Assembly: GCA_027604505.1 (NCBI GenBank)
Contig: JADIIX010000055.1
Coordinates: forward strand, 62,001 to 126,000
Source of the DNA: Gonapodya sp. JEL0774
Lineage: Eukaryota > Monoblepharomycota > Monoblepharidomycetes > Monoblepharidales > Gonapodyaceae
Direction of reading: 5' to 3'
DNA length: 64,000 nt
Shown: in pieces, positions 1-12,416 of the stretch
How the letters are laid out: each line of letters begins with the position of its first letter
Position numbering within the stretch: the first letter of the stretch is position 1
Notes under the pieces: model-generated
The model's input: the letters and a program-made list of their open reading frames with translations, nothing else
Database searches by the model: none
What the model was told of the DNA's origin: nothing
Program-made: the position numbers and the translations under genes

Positions 1-2025
1 GCGTTTAGTTTCCCTGTTGAAAGCGTCGATTTTACGAGAGAAACCTTCAGTATGGACGGGTTTGCGTTTGACTTAAAACATCATGGCGGATCTCTCTCGC
101 TCTTGGTACCAACGAAGGAGTCGCTCATTCAGTGGGTTGGCTCTATCAACACTGCCGTGAACAATATCTTGTTAGGATTCGGACTTGCTGGAATACAAAG
201 GAAGTTTGAAGAGACTTCGGGTGTGTTCCACATTTGTGGGAGGAAGTGACATGCGTTGACTTCAATTATTATTCCAGGCGACCCAGACGAACTATTTCCC
301 ATGGAGTTTAGCCGATTCATGGCAAGAATGCAGAATCAAGAACAAAGCCGCAAGCGGCGATCACGGAATATCGACGAGGAGGGAGGAGGGGAAGGCACAA
401 ATTCGGAGGCGCAAGAAACCGCCAACACCGATGATCTTAACGAAGATGCAGTTGTTGGGAGCCTTATAAGACAGATAAGTACAAATTTTTTGAGTGGTGG
501 GGACACCATTCGATACCAGAAGGGACCAGGTTTGTGCCTTTGTAACTTGTCAAAGTCGATTATCAGTCTTGTAATAATTTGGATCTCGCTTCGAAGATGG
601 AATCGAAAGTACTTCCATAATTGTGGCTGCGACCCTGGATAAGCTCATTGAACGATTGTCTGGAGAACGAATGGACACCGATTTCGTCGAAAATTTCCTT
701 CTATGCTACAGGCACTTCACGGATTCTGCAACCGTGCTTTCGAAGCTTATCCAACGAATGTGTGTCCAACCACCACCTGGTGCGACTAAGGACCAAACGG
801 ACTACGTGCGGCATTGGAGAGCACTGGTCAAGCTCCGTGCTGCGATGGTCGTAGCCAAGTGGATTGAGGGTTTTTGGGCAGACTTCATCGCACCTGAATC
901 GTCACGCAAACTCGCTAACTTCTTGAAACGTCTAAGCGAGTGTAACTCGACAAATGAAGAAGATCGCCGCCACGAGCTTAAGTTCAAGGTGGACTTCGAG
1001 CAAGTGGTTGAGGTTTTGAAGGCAACCATGGGGACTGCGGAAAAGAATCATAGACGACGAATGCAGGCCGCAGCCAAGGTGTCTGAAAGTGTACGGCGAC
1101 ATGGGTTGCCAGAATTCATTGATATGGAGCCGAAGGAAGTCGCACTACGGTTAACACTTCTGGAACACGAGAAATTTCGAAGGGTTCGGCCGATTGAGTT
1201 CGTTCTTCAGATTTGGGGCGACCAGAAAGACACCAACGTGCTTCTGGAAACCAAAAATATTCGAGAAATGATCGACTCGTTCAACCACGTCAGTTATTGG
1301 GCCGCAACGGAAATAGTTACCCAACCGGAAATCAAGAACAGAATGAAAGTTGTCGAGAAGATGATAAAAATCGCGAAGGTGATTTCCAGTTGCTTCCCCT
1401 CATCATTCCATCAAAGCTGCAAATTTAATAAACATGACAGGAGCTCCGCCGCCTTAACAACTTCAACTCTCTGCTCGCCGTCGTGTCTGGGCTCAATAAT
1501 TCCTGCGTGTCTCGGCTTAAATCCACGTGGGAAGCGCTTCCCTCAAAAGTCATTGAGGCACGTGCTGAGCTCGAGAGGGTTGTGAACCCTGAAGGCAATT
1601 TTGGGGTGTACCGGGGCATCTACTCCTCGTTTCAGAGGGGTGACGTTGACTCCACAGGTGTTTCATCTGCTCCAGCATCAGCAAAACCGTTCATCCCCAT
1701 ATTCAGTCTCATCATGAAAGATTTCCTCTTTGTAAATGATGGCAATCCGCGATTCGCTGATGAATCGGGCCCAGCACCTCTTATCAACTGGGCAAAACTC
1801 ACAATGATTTCCGAAGCAGTGCGGACAATCGAGCGTCTGCAACGTACGCCCTACACCTTCCCGGACGCATTCTCCACTGATATGCCGCAAAATTATTACC
1901 AGACACTGTCGGACAAGGTGCTGTACAAGTACTCGCAACTATGTGAAGCAAGGGCGGGAGAGTCGAGTACCACGAGGCTAGTAGACAAGGTGGGTCGCGC
2001 TGCAAGACGCTTAAGGGACAGGTGA
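1..2025 (+). CDS. Ras guanine-nucleotide exchange factor with PH domain (5' partial)
   Basis: The gene enters from the left edge, so its N-terminus is missing. The first residues (AFDLKHHGGSL...ESLIQWVGSINTAV) are the end of a PH domain. A RasGEF N-terminal (REM) module follows from about 605 (AATLDKLIERLSG), then the CDC25-like catalytic domain (EPKEVALRLTLLEHEKF at about 1125; FNHVSYWAATEIV; ELRRLNNFNSLLAVVSGLNN at about 1440; INWAKLTMISEAVRTIERLQ near the end). Such proteins load Ras-family GTPases with GTP at membranes. Introns at about 221-277, 530-593 and 1376-1439 join these blocks; the first is 57 nt and keeps frame. The family is certain from domain order; the target GTPase cannot be told. 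The stop codon is 2023-2025. Confidence 0.88.
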
Positions 2026-2158
2026 CGCTTAATAGTGACACTCTGTCTTATGCTTTTAAACGGGTAGTGGCGGAGTGGAAGCTGACGGTAGCGTTGCATT
2101 AAATATTCGTCGTACTTGATATATGTATTTTGAATGATTGCACTTCGAATGCCTGGCT

Positions 2159-3867
2159 TTAATCAAGCTACATATTTGCGTCTTTTGTTAGCTAAGCGAA
2201 TCCATTTCTAGGAGCTATGAGCTGCCACCACTTACCCCCAGAACATAGAACGCGGCATTAACGGTACCGAATATGATGGGTTGCCACACAAGCAGGTATC
2301 GCACGAAGTCGAGCATGCTGAGGTACAGGACCTGTTGTGTTTCCCACGGACCGCGTGTGAAGCGAGAGGTGTCAACCTTCTCTTTGCAGTAGGGGCAAGT
2401 TGTCTTCTTGCCGACGATGACCCAGCCACGTATGCACTTCTCGTGGAAACTGTCGGTGGTAAGAGACTATACTCAACACGTCGCTATGGCGTGACTTCAA
2501 GCGCACAGGATGACGAGCTTACGGATGTTCACAGGCTAGCGTCTCGATTTTGTCGTCAGGGAAGTCACCACTCGGTGCACCGCAGATGGCACTGGTGTCA
2601 CGATAGAGTTTTGGGTCAGGGACACGGAGTAGACGGTAACGAAGGTCTGTCAGCTCCGGCATATGCTCACCAAACTCCATCTCGCAATTGTTTTGTGGTG
2701 AGTCCAGCTTTGTTGTAGTAGCCGACTGCCGCTGCCACTAAAGAATTTGGGAAAGGTAACAGCCCAAATGGTCAATTGCGTAATCATTTCACTTCGGTTC
2801 GTTGAACGGCAACAACTCACTCCAATCAGATATTCGCTCCACTGTATCCCTCCCGAGGACCCCGAAGTAGACCCCATAAAAGAAACAGAGTATCCCAAAC
2901 TGGAAAGCTTCCTGCGGAAGCATTGCCATAAGGGTAACAAACATGATTATGTACCTGCAAAGCAAAAGGTTAGAGGAGGGGGTTTCAATGGATATGAACA
3001 AATGTTGACACCACTGACCCGGTGATTCCTATGAGATAGGACACTGTGAAGACGAATGAAGGGTAAACTGGATCAGAATGAACGTTCTGATTTAAGAAAG
3101 AGCACACCTTGATAAACTGTGGAGTAGAATTTATATACTAGTCGGGGAGTGAGACTTTTCAAGGGTCGCTCCATGCTTTTCATCACTACGAAGAGGTTCA
3201 GTGCAGCAAAGACAGTCCAAATTGAGAGGAAGCGCCTATAGGGTCGCATTTTTTTTTGCAATTTGCCTCCAATATCTCTTGAAAAGTGTTGAATTAGTGT
3301 AAATTTGAGTGTTCCACCCACCACGACTTGCTGGTGACACCAAAAATTGGAGGAATCGCCCACAGGCCAAGTGTCCCGACAAGCTCGAAAGATTTTGAGT
3401 GGAAGCGCTTCCAGTAAAGCAAGCCGACTTGACTGCTTATAAGCGTTGCGAGCAGGATAAATGCCATGGCTGGGGGTGAGGAGACGTGTGGTTGGGGTCG
3501 AGGTGGTCACAGAAGAGCAGGATGGAGTGGAGAGCAGAGCCGTGATGAGCAGGCGAGAGGTCGGACCCATGATGCAGTGAGTCATTCAAGCTCCAGAAGC
3601 CTGCGCTTTTGGCGTGGAGCACCCACCACTGTGCATATCCTCATGCCCCGGTGCCAAATGGCGCTTTACTTCTTCATCCACATCGTCCAAGTCCGTACTG
3701 GATATGTTTAGTCGTGTTGCATTCATCGATATCGTCTGGGAAAGTGGATTTGCCATATCGGAAAGTGGTGAAGTTCGATTTATGATTTGGGGGCTCACAT
3801 GTTGTACTCCGTGCGCCTGTGTCGCCGCAAAGGGTGACCAGCACATAGTAAAAATGGAACTCCACAT
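2159..3867 (-). CDS. RNF121: RNF121-type multi-pass RING E3 ubiquitin ligase
   Basis: The spliced protein follows the RNF121/RNF175 family: an acidic N-terminus ending in GHEDMHS, several membrane helices (AMAFILLATLISSQVGLLYW; FLSIWTVFAALNLFVV; FQFGILCFFYGVYFGVLGRD), then a RING (ICGAP...LACEHPFHEKCIRGW, CPYCKEKVD) and a C-terminal hydrophobic helix ending YVLG-LD. Family members act in ER/Golgi membrane-protein quality control. The first RING ligand, normally Cys, reads Ser (codon AGT) just before AIC. The last coding exon appears to be only 9 nt (2159-2167) and restores the family ending GL(D/E). The start is ATG at 3867, or the in-frame ATG at 3756, which matches the family length better. 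The gene is head-to-head with the proteasome gene. Confidence 0.85.
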
Positions 3868-4150
3868 GCATTATATAAGACGATTTAGGACTTTGAGAGG
3901 ACAGGTAGTCAGCGACTGTTCAACGGCCCGCGGATCACCAGCACAGGAAGAAGCAGAGAAGCAGTTTGAAGGGAAACAGAGGGAGATTAGGTCTCTTGCT
4001 CCTTAGATGGTTTTACGTATTTCATCACAGATATTTTTGATTTCTGGAAGTTGGGGATGATAGTATTTTGTAGGGGTGAATCATACCAAGTAAGCTGCTT
4101 CATACCATCGTTGCCTTTTCAAATCACCGCGGACTGTGACGAATTCCAAT
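3868..4150. promoter_or_regulatory. Shared promoter between RNF121 and PSMA7
   Basis: These 283 bp separate two divergent start codons, so the promoters must be shared or overlap. I found no proteasome-associated control element of the yeast PACE type (GGTGGCAAA). Confidence 0.5.
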
Positions 4151-5839
4151 ATGGCAGGATACGACCGTGCTCTGACAGTTTTCTCTCCGGACGGGCATTT
4201 GTTTCAAGTTGAGTACGGTGAGTATCGTCCTCCGTCTCTCCCCCTCCCCCTTGCGCAACCTCCCTGCTAACTCTCTTGTCCGGTTCCCGACTCGGCATTC
4301 GCTTGCGCTCAACATAATTCAACAAATTAAAATCTGTCGGGGTGATCGAAAACAGCCCTTGAAGCTGTCAGCAAGGGAACATGCGCGGTGAGTTGAGGCA
4401 GTTCATCCCGTTCGCGGATTGTTCCCAAGAGCTTTTCAATAGTGAACTATTTTAATCATCAATATTTTGTTCAATGCGTGCTTGCGTTTGTTTGATACCC
4501 ACCGGCGGAAATGTCCTCTTCTAATCCGGGTTACGCCAATCGTATGCATGTTGCAATTTTCGGTGTACCTCATATCACCACACCTCTCTCCGTATACCTG
4601 CCAAATCTTTTGCATACTACTTACCACGGTTCTAAGGTTGGAGTGCGCGGCAAGGACTGTGTCGTGCTTGGTGTGGAGCGAAAGACGGTCCAGAAACTTC
4701 AAGACCCTCGAACAGTTCGGAAGATTGCCTTGCTGGATGATCACATTGCTCTGGCATTTGCAGGTGTGTCTTACTCGTGTATGCTGTGAAAGAGCTGCAA
4801 ATGGGCATTTCCTAGCAAATTCGGAAACCGTGTAACTCTGTCGGAAAGTTGCCGGTCAATCCTTCATTGGGAGGGAAGCAAACCCCAAAACACATAGGTG
4901 TACGGGGATCCTGTCTCTTGGTGGCACTTTCGTTGATGTACCTTCTTTATTCGACCCTCACCAATCGCCCCGCTCCTTTGAAGGCCTCACCGCCGACGCA
5001 CGCGTGCTCATTAACCGTGCCCGCATCGAATGCCAATCGCACCGGCTTACAGTGGAGGACCCCGTCACGACAGAGTACATTACGCGGTACATTGCAGGCA
5101 TACGTGAGTAATCGTTGCAATTTCGGTTCCGAAGCATTTGAACGGTGCAGCCGTGGTGCCTGCGGATGCTCGCATTCGCCTTCGGAGATACGGTTGCGAA
5201 TCTGGTCACGGCACAATCCCCCCTGACTGTGTGTTGTTGTTGGGCATTTGGTGACTTACTCGCTTTTCGTTTAGAGCAAAAATACACCCAGTCCGGTGGT
5301 GTTCGTCCATTTGGCATCTCAACCCTAACGATTGGGTTCGACCTCGACCTCACTCCACGATTATACCAAACGGACCCCTCTGGTATTTATTCGGAGTGGA
5401 AGGTATGTTTTCTTCCGAATTTGTACACGATGTACTGTGACGTTTGGATTTGAATTCGACTGAACCACATCACCCAGGCCAACGCGATTGGCCGCAGCGC
5501 CAAAACCGTACGCGAATTCCTGGAAAAGAATTACAAGGAGGATGCTTCCCGAGATGAAGCAGTGAAACTGGCGGTGCGGAGTTTGCTCGAGGTTGTTCAA
5601 ACAGGGGCGAAAAATATTGAGGTTGCGGTAATGGGACCAGACAGAAAGTTACTGGTGAGTTCCGAGCTGCTCAAATTGTCAACCGATACTCCCTTTGAGA
5701 TATTCTCTTGGTTTTGAAGACACTTGAGGCAGAGCAGGTTGAAGCCATTACCAAGGTGATCGAAGCCGAAAAGGAGGAAGAAGCTGCTAAGAGGAAACCA
5801 GGTGCTGCCACCGGAGCAAGTAGTTCGGGGGCGAAGTAG
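4151..5839 (+). CDS. PSMA7: 20S proteasome subunit alpha-4
   Basis: This is the alpha4 subunit of the 20S core (yeast Pre6), a structural ring subunit without a catalytic threonine. Seven exons join cleanly: 4151-4217, 4356-4387, 4637-4763, 4984-5103, 5275-5402, 5478-5654 and 5721-5839. The product starts [23 protein letters not shown], the alpha-subunit signature, and continues through [40 protein letters not shown] and [12 protein letters not shown], which pick out alpha4 among the seven alpha types. The C-terminus is a charged Glu/Lys tail ending SSSGAK. Length, about 250 residues, is normal. All splice junctions are GT-AG and the phases agree. Confidence 0.97.
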
Positions 5840-5896
5840 ATAACGTCGCACATGTAAATTTCATACCACCTCTACGTGATCTAAAGCATTCCCAGT

Positions 5897-7460
5897 CTAT
5901 CTCTCCGTCATAATCTTAAGAACGGTATCGTATACGCCGAGGAATATGCCACCACCTATACTTATCCACAGTACTCGTGGACCCACACCCCGAAATAGCG
6001 CAGCGGGACCCTCGTCCTGCACAATCGTTTTGAGGGTTGTAGCAATGGTGAGATACCTTCGGTCAGACTGGTGGTCGACGGCGCGACAACGATTTCTGAC
6101 GGTAAGGGTGTTGAGCGGAACGAGGAGATTAAGGTTCGTTTCGCACCTTTGCTGACAACATCGTTCTGGTCTTGATCAAGTCCAAGGGCGTTGTTAGAGC
6201 CGCCGCTGTACCTCCCGCCACCGCACCCATAGCTGATGCCTCCCATGGCTCTGCTGTCCGCATGGTGTGTATCCGGTATGAGTGCTCACGTGCAAAAGTT
6301 TAAGGAGTAAGAGGTGCGTACAGTTCAAACGAGTGAGTGTGATATACCTTGAAATACTCGAATAGTGGAAACTGAATGCAAGCAAAGGGTATCTGGAAAA
6401 AGTCCATAGGTTAGTTCATTGCCTGGTAGTTAAGGATTACGTGGGTATCCCACCTCCCGGAAAACGGTAATCGCGAATCCTCTGTAAAACCCAGACACTC
6501 CGTCTTGCGCGTACAGGGTGGCAACTGCATTCGCCAGCGACCCACCGTACTGTCCTGCTTGAAAGCGTTGCTTCAGCACTTCAGTCGGAACGCGAACAAG
6601 GCAAGCTGCCTGAGAACGAGTAAAGCACAAAGAAGAATCATTTATGGCCGTAGCAACGCAATCTTACTGAACCGGGACCCCACCATCTCTCCTAATGAAG
6701 CTGCAATCATATACGTGGCAGCAGATCCATTCGGGATGCCAAGCAACGTGGTACTCTGCCTTTTGAAAAACTCATAAGTCACGAAGAACAACGAAGCTGT
6801 GAGGTGAGGTACAATTACAAATTAGAATGGAAATAGGCTCAGAGTCGAGCAAAAGAGAGATGTCACGTCGATTGATTCATTTAGAGGGCAAGGACACGTC
6901 AATCTCCTCGAACGTCTGGATTCTCCAATAAAATAAACGCTTTGTCTGCCAAATGTGTATTCTGCATCTCAAAATTGCATCACAGAGAAGGCAGAGTAAA
7001 AAGTCGTAATTGTATTCGCTCGACAACTTCGACCTCCAGGACTGAGAGGAGGAGCAGCTCTTCTCCTTTAATCATCCGGATTAAGTGTCGCATGAGGCGC
7101 TCTCCAGTAGATACAAGTATTCTTCAATCTTGAACTAACCTGCTGGTGCAGATCCTGCAACTGCCGATGAGAGCCCCTTGTAGACACCTTTGAATCCCCC
7201 TGCGCGCCAAAATCCGTCCGGTGCCTGTAGACGAGTTTTGACGGTGTCCAAAGGGAAGAGAGAAACATCAACAGAAGTTCCAGCCAGGCCCCCCGCCTGA
7301 TGATGGAGATCGAGAGCACATCAAAGTGGGTTCAAGAACGAAACAAAATAGGCAATGATGAGTGGAGGAAGAGATCCAGCCCGTCGAGAAACATGGTAAT
7401 GTTATCAGATAGATGCAGTACGAGCAAAGCTTGCCACAGTGCGCTATCGCGAGTGGTCAT
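5897..7460 (-). CDS. SLC25A26: Mitochondrial S-adenosylmethionine carrier
   Basis: The protein has three mitochondrial-carrier repeats with signatures [17 protein letters not shown] and PLDLIKTR. The second-repeat sequence [12 protein letters not shown] and the first-repeat [20 protein letters not shown] are typical of the SAM carrier (human SLC25A26, yeast Pet8), which imports SAM into the matrix in exchange for S-adenosylhomocysteine. A short first exon (7422-7460) encodes [13 protein letters not shown] and joins in phase to [10 protein letters not shown] at 7296, which fixes the start. The C-terminus is [12 protein letters not shown] with the stop at 5897-5899. Several introns interrupt the gene and the exact edges of the middle exons were not all resolved. 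Family assignment is strong. Confidence 0.9.
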
Positions 7461-7588
7461 TATCGCGATGAAGAATCCAATTTTGCATTTATCAAACAAT
7501 CATCATTCACTGTCGGTTTCAGCACGGACTTAGATACTTATGCATGCATTTTCTGCCAAGAGTATATTCTTAAGGTGGTAATATATAT

Positions 7589-9707
7589 CTATTGTGCTTT
7601 TCCTCGGTTTCTTCGCAAGGTTGCGCCTGGAACCTCGCCCAGCGTAGCACCTTCCCTTTGGCGGGACTTTCCTTCTTTCGGATTTCTGAGATAGGCGAGA
7701 AGCTCATGCAAGGGAAGGTGAAGGATCTCTTGTGGCGGTTTAAATATAGGGTTGTCTTTGATGTCCAACGTCTGGTGGGTGCCATTCATTTTGCTTCATC
7801 CGCAATCACAATGTAGGAATCGCAAACACTCACCGCCAAATTACTTAGATTTCCCAAGGCAATAGGTAGCTCAACAATTTTGTTCCTGCTGATGTCGAGC
7901 TTTGTAAGCGCGGTGAGTTGTCCGATCGCGTCAGGAATTGCATTGAATGCGTTCCCACGGAGTTCTAAGACAGTGAGGGATGACATGTTCCTGCGTGCGC
8001 CACCGTGTGAATTCGACTCATGACTCTCTAGGATTCTTTGCCGGGAATTGGAAACTTACCCAATAGATACGGGCAGTTTGTCCAATTTGTTGGCGCTCGC
8101 GAGTAGCTTCTCCAGACGGGCTAGTTGTCCGATGTCGTCTGGCAGATTGTACAAGAAATTATTGGAGACATCTAGCTCAACGAGGAATGGTAATTGGCAG
8201 AGCTCATCGGGAAGAACCTCTATCTGATTGTTACTGGGTCGAGGATGGATGGCTGAACAGTTTAAATAACCTGTCGCATCCTACCGAGTCAATCTCACCT
8301 CAAGTATAGTCGCGACAGCTGCCTTAAATTGTAGATTGACTGTGGAATGGAGTGAGAGCTCAGTTGATTGTTGCGAACATCAAGTACCGAAAGTTTGGAC
8401 AGGAAACCGATGTCGTCAGGTAACGCAACTAGAGAGCACGTGTTGGCGTCAAACTTGATGAGACTTCCAAGCTGGCCGATGAAATCTAGCAAAAAGGAGA
8501 ACGTGCCTGTAGTTCACGGACCCGGATCTGTTGACCAGCAGTGGACTCACCGGGAAGAACCTCCATTTGGGTATTATCACGCATAATAAGTTCTTCTAGT
8601 GCGTGCCAGCTAGCACACTCAACAGGCAGAGTCTCAAGCTTTGTATTCCGTATGTTGACTACTTTCAGCTGTCCGAGATTGCTCATAGAGGAAGGAAACA
8701 TAATGAGATCCGGGTTCTCTTCCAGGATCACCTCCTCAAGTTGAGTTAGGTTTCCGACTTGTGGATCACCATTGTTCAATTTCCAAGGCAGACGAAAAAC
8801 CGGAAATCGTGGTGCGCTCACATTGTTCCGGTAGATCACGCAGCTCATTGTGAGCGGCATCGAACCTGAGTAAGCCAACCAAAGAACAAAATTGCGATGG
8901 TAAATTGTTGATGCTATTTTGACTGATATCCAGACTCTGGTGGGGAATTCTGTCAGTTAAGATAGTTTGCAATGACATTAAGAGAATGCATACCCGAAGA
9001 TTCAGCAGGTTGCAAATCTCTGGTGGAACCCGTTTGATCCGATTATGACTAAGTGTTAGCGTTCGCAACTCTTTCAGTGCAAAAATTGTGGTCGGTATTT
9101 CCTGAGAAGAACGTGTAAACAAAATGACCGATCCCATATTGCTGTGTCAGGGCCTCACCTTCAAGTCATTGTTGTTCAACTCTAAATGGGTCAAGCTGAC
9201 AAGTCTTCCAAACCCATCTGGAATTTCTCTGGAAATGAGGTAAATAAGACTAAATTAGCAGCTCCCATGGCGTCTCCGCATTGATTCACACGAACTCCAG
9301 CTGATTATGACCCAAACTAAGGTGGACAAGATTGCTATAGTTTCCAATTTCAGGCGGCAGAGGAGAGAAGAATAACCGGTTGTGTGCTGGAGGTAAAAGT
9401 TGGTTATTTTCAAGTTCAATGTGGATCCAGAGATTCCCTCACATGCATTGATCCACGTGATCTGAGCCGGAAGCTTTCTCGGAAAGAATCGCATTGTATT
9501 CCCCGAGAAGTCAAGTTCTGTGAGTGCTTTCATCTCTTGTATCCCATCAGGAATCTCGTCGAGCTCGTTCCCCGCGACTACCATTCTTCGACATCTTTTG
9601 AGATGCTTGTACCCCTTCGCAGGAAGTGACTTCAATCCTGTCTTGGAGAGATCAATCACCTCGGACTTTCGGTGTGGGCTAAGAAGCTTAGATTCTGATG
9701 ATCCCAT
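7589..9707 (-). CDS. Leucine-rich-repeat protein with N-myristoylation motif
   Basis: The product begins MGSSESKLLSPHRKSEV, a good N-myristoylation context (Gly2, Ser6), followed by about a dozen LRRs of the type LxxLxLxxNxLxxIPxxI (for example LTELDFSGNTMRFFPRKLP, LRTLTLSHNRIKRVPPEI, LEELIMRDNTQMEVLP). These resemble SHOC2/LRRC40-like and plant Ras-group intracellular LRRs. The C-terminal exon (TLDIKDNPIFKPPQEIL...LLAYLR) is the usual cap of this group. Many short introns interrupt the repeats, often at similar places in the LRR unit. The likely role is a membrane-tethered scaffold, but no enzymatic domain is visible and the partner is unknown. The stop is at 7589-7591. Confidence 0.82.
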
Positions 9708-9851
9708 TGTGGTAAAAGTGGGAGTTGAGTGGTTTGCGAATAGCCCGACCTGATCACCACTCTGATCGCGCACTTGATCACACGATATATCGCAGATGCA
9801 ACATTGATTCCGGTCTAAGACAATGAAGTATGAACTAACGACGCTTATACG

Positions 9852-12118
9852 TCATATGCCCACCCGCTTCTCACCCCCGTCTTCTCCACCTGTTACCGCC
9901 TTAGACCCCTCCATCTCACTCGTGGCCCATCCACTTAATACCACTTTGCGATAGAGCTTATCCAACGTCGTCCTCTTGGATGCCAGCCACGGATGCTGGA
10001 GGACTTCTGCTGCTGTAGGGCGATTCGAAGGGTTCTTGCGGAGCATTCGACAAACCAGATCCCTGGCTTGAGGTGACACACCAGCGAAGTATGGTTCGTG
10101 GAAAACTGGCTCAGCAGTGGCGATGGCCTCTCGAAGATGCCGGTCCGACGGGCTGTAAAACGGAAAGACACCACCCAACCTGCAAATCGTAGGCCGTCAA
10201 CACGGCGTCGAATGGACGAGACAAAAGGGAGGTTTCTCTTGAAAACTCACATCCTTCAAAGGTGTCGCAGTATGAGCTATTGGTGGAAGTAAAATGTATC
10301 TCTACACTGGACTCACATGTAGAGAACAACCCCTGACGCCCAAATGTCCACCGCTAGTGACGAATGTGTGCCAAGGTGGTTGAAGAATTGCTAGTTAGTC
10401 GGAGATCATGATTCCGAATTGGTCCTGCTCAGCAGTATACCTTTATCGTATGGCGTCTTTTCGTCTGCAAGGACCTCTGGCGCCAAATAGAAAGGTGTAC
10501 CACACCTTGTGCGAAGGGCTGAATCACTCATCGCGATCTGGAATAGGAGTAAGTATGAACCTGTTTCACAGATAACGATGATGTGCTCCACCACCTTAGC
10601 CATCCCAAAATCCCCCAACATAATACGTGGTAAATTAGATGAGTGTGACGAATCAACGAGAATGTTCTCGATTTTGATGTCCCGATGAACCCTGTGCACA
10701 GTGATGGAGTGATGAGAAGTGCTCCGGAAGGGGAATGCTGTCCGATGTTCTTCAAGACACTCACACTCCCATATCATGCAACCATCCCACTGCCATGGCC
10801 ACTTGAAAGAAAGCGAAGCGTGCACGGCCCTCTGGCATCCTTCCTTGTGCCTTGATCTCTTCATAAAGGTCACGACCCCTCGCGAGGGTGAGCATCACAT
10901 ACGCATGATTCGCAGTAGTGTAAACTGCATGAAGACGAACCTTGCAACACATTTTAGTGTGCAAATGTCAGTGGCGAGCATTGCAAACCATTTTTAAATC
11001 ATCAGTGGAGGAGCGACGTGACGTACCACATTGGGATGCTCCACTCTCCTCATGATACCGCACTCCCGAGCAACTGAGGCACCTTGTCCATCCACGGCGC
11101 GAAATGGAGTGAGTCGCCTATCTACAATCTTGCACGCTAGGCGAGTATTCGTCCGTTTGTCTTCAGTTGACAACAAACTTAACTCTACCACCAAAGCTGA
11201 CTGGTTGAAATAACACCTACCTATAGCCAATTTCACAACAGAGTATGATCCGCGGCCGAGAACGTGGCGTGTAATGTGATATGGGGATGGAGACTTCGAA
11301 ACATTGCATCGTGTATCAAAAGGAAGGATACGAATACGACTGGAACTGTTCCTCTTGGACAGTACGGGGATTGTACAGAAGCAAACGTTGCATTCTCCAT
11401 CGTTGCTCCCACTCACCTGAGCTTCCTGAGCGATCGCTTCCCGGTCGGAAATTAGGAAGACTTGGAACCGGCCATTATAACAAAGACATCGAAGACGGAA
11501 CGTAAAGAGCCATTTGTGAGCATATGCGAGTAAGATTGCTTGGAAACCTTGACTCATAACAGCAAAACAGGGAGCCGAGACGTACAAAAGTCGTCCGATA
11601 GCTCGATCTCGTGGCTCTTCCCGCGGACCAGACCACGGGTAGCCTCCGAAACTTTGCGACCATCAACATTAGTTCCATTTGAAGAGGAGTCAGATATGCT
11701 GATGTTGCCCTGAATGGATAAAATGGTGCAAGGTTGAAAATGTCTTCTCACGAAATTGACGGGCGAAATTCCCACTTTTTCATCGCAGAAGACAATACAA
11801 TGGACACGGGATATGCCTGGATTGCGAATAATAAGGTGGGAAATGGATCTTTGCAGACTTTCAAAGGGTATTCGACGGGTGAGCTTCCACACACACCATC
11901 GAGGCTCCCAGATACGCCAGTAGATGCTGGCGCGTGAGCCACAACAATGTCGCAGTTTGGAGATCTTCCAATTGTATATGGGCGGGTCTCCCACAGTCCT
12001 GTGGAGGATTAGACTTGGTTGCTCGCGTCGATCGAAACTAAGACCCACGATAAAAGCGTCCGTTCTGTAGGTCCTGTATCTGACACCACGGGGTCAATGG
12101 AAACGTGTCACAAGCCAT
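9852..12118 (-). CDS. FHA-domain serine/threonine kinase (Chk2/Rad53/Dun1/Mek1 type)
   Basis: Exon 1 starts MACDTFPLTPWCQIQ (ATG at 12118) and joins in phase to YTIGRSPNCDIV, the beginning of an FHA domain that continues with ISRVHCIVF and SSNGTNVDGRKV. The kinase domain follows: YHITRHVLGRGSYSVVKLAIG, LACKIVDRR (catalytic Lys), ECGIMRRVEHPNVVR, VHRDIKIENIL, LGDFGMAKV, CGTPFYLAPEVL. The order FHA then CAMK-like kinase is diagnostic of DNA-damage or meiotic checkpoint kinases. The FHA begins about 22 residues in, with no room for an SQ/TQ cluster, so Dun1- or Mek1-like is as likely as Chk2. The catalytic loop reads HRDIKIEN rather than HRDLKPEN. Introns are frequent. The Mei2-like gene lies 299 bp upstream on the same strand. 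Confidence 0.88.
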
Positions 12119-12416
12119 CGCTGTCACTGGTGATGGAACGCTTTTTGGAAGGGGTGGGGGAAGTGTGAATCAAAGCATAACAGTTGACGGTTTCGCACGC
12201 TGGCAATCAATTATGTTTAACCGCTAGTTCACAGTGTGTTTCGTTTCATTCAAAAGTGTGTTATACATACATAGACTACCACCGTTTACAATTTAAGATT
12301 ATAGTTGTAACCAATGAAACAAGAAGATCGCTCAACGTGTGTCCGTGCTCGTGTTCGTCATTCTGTAAGATTAATTTGATGGGACTTGCATGAGTGGTGA
12401 AAATTGGTTCAAGTGA

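Noticed and set aside
246-277. 32-nt intron in the RasGEF gene
   Set aside because: It would break the reading frame; a 57-nt intron at 221-277 keeps the frame and uses the same acceptor.
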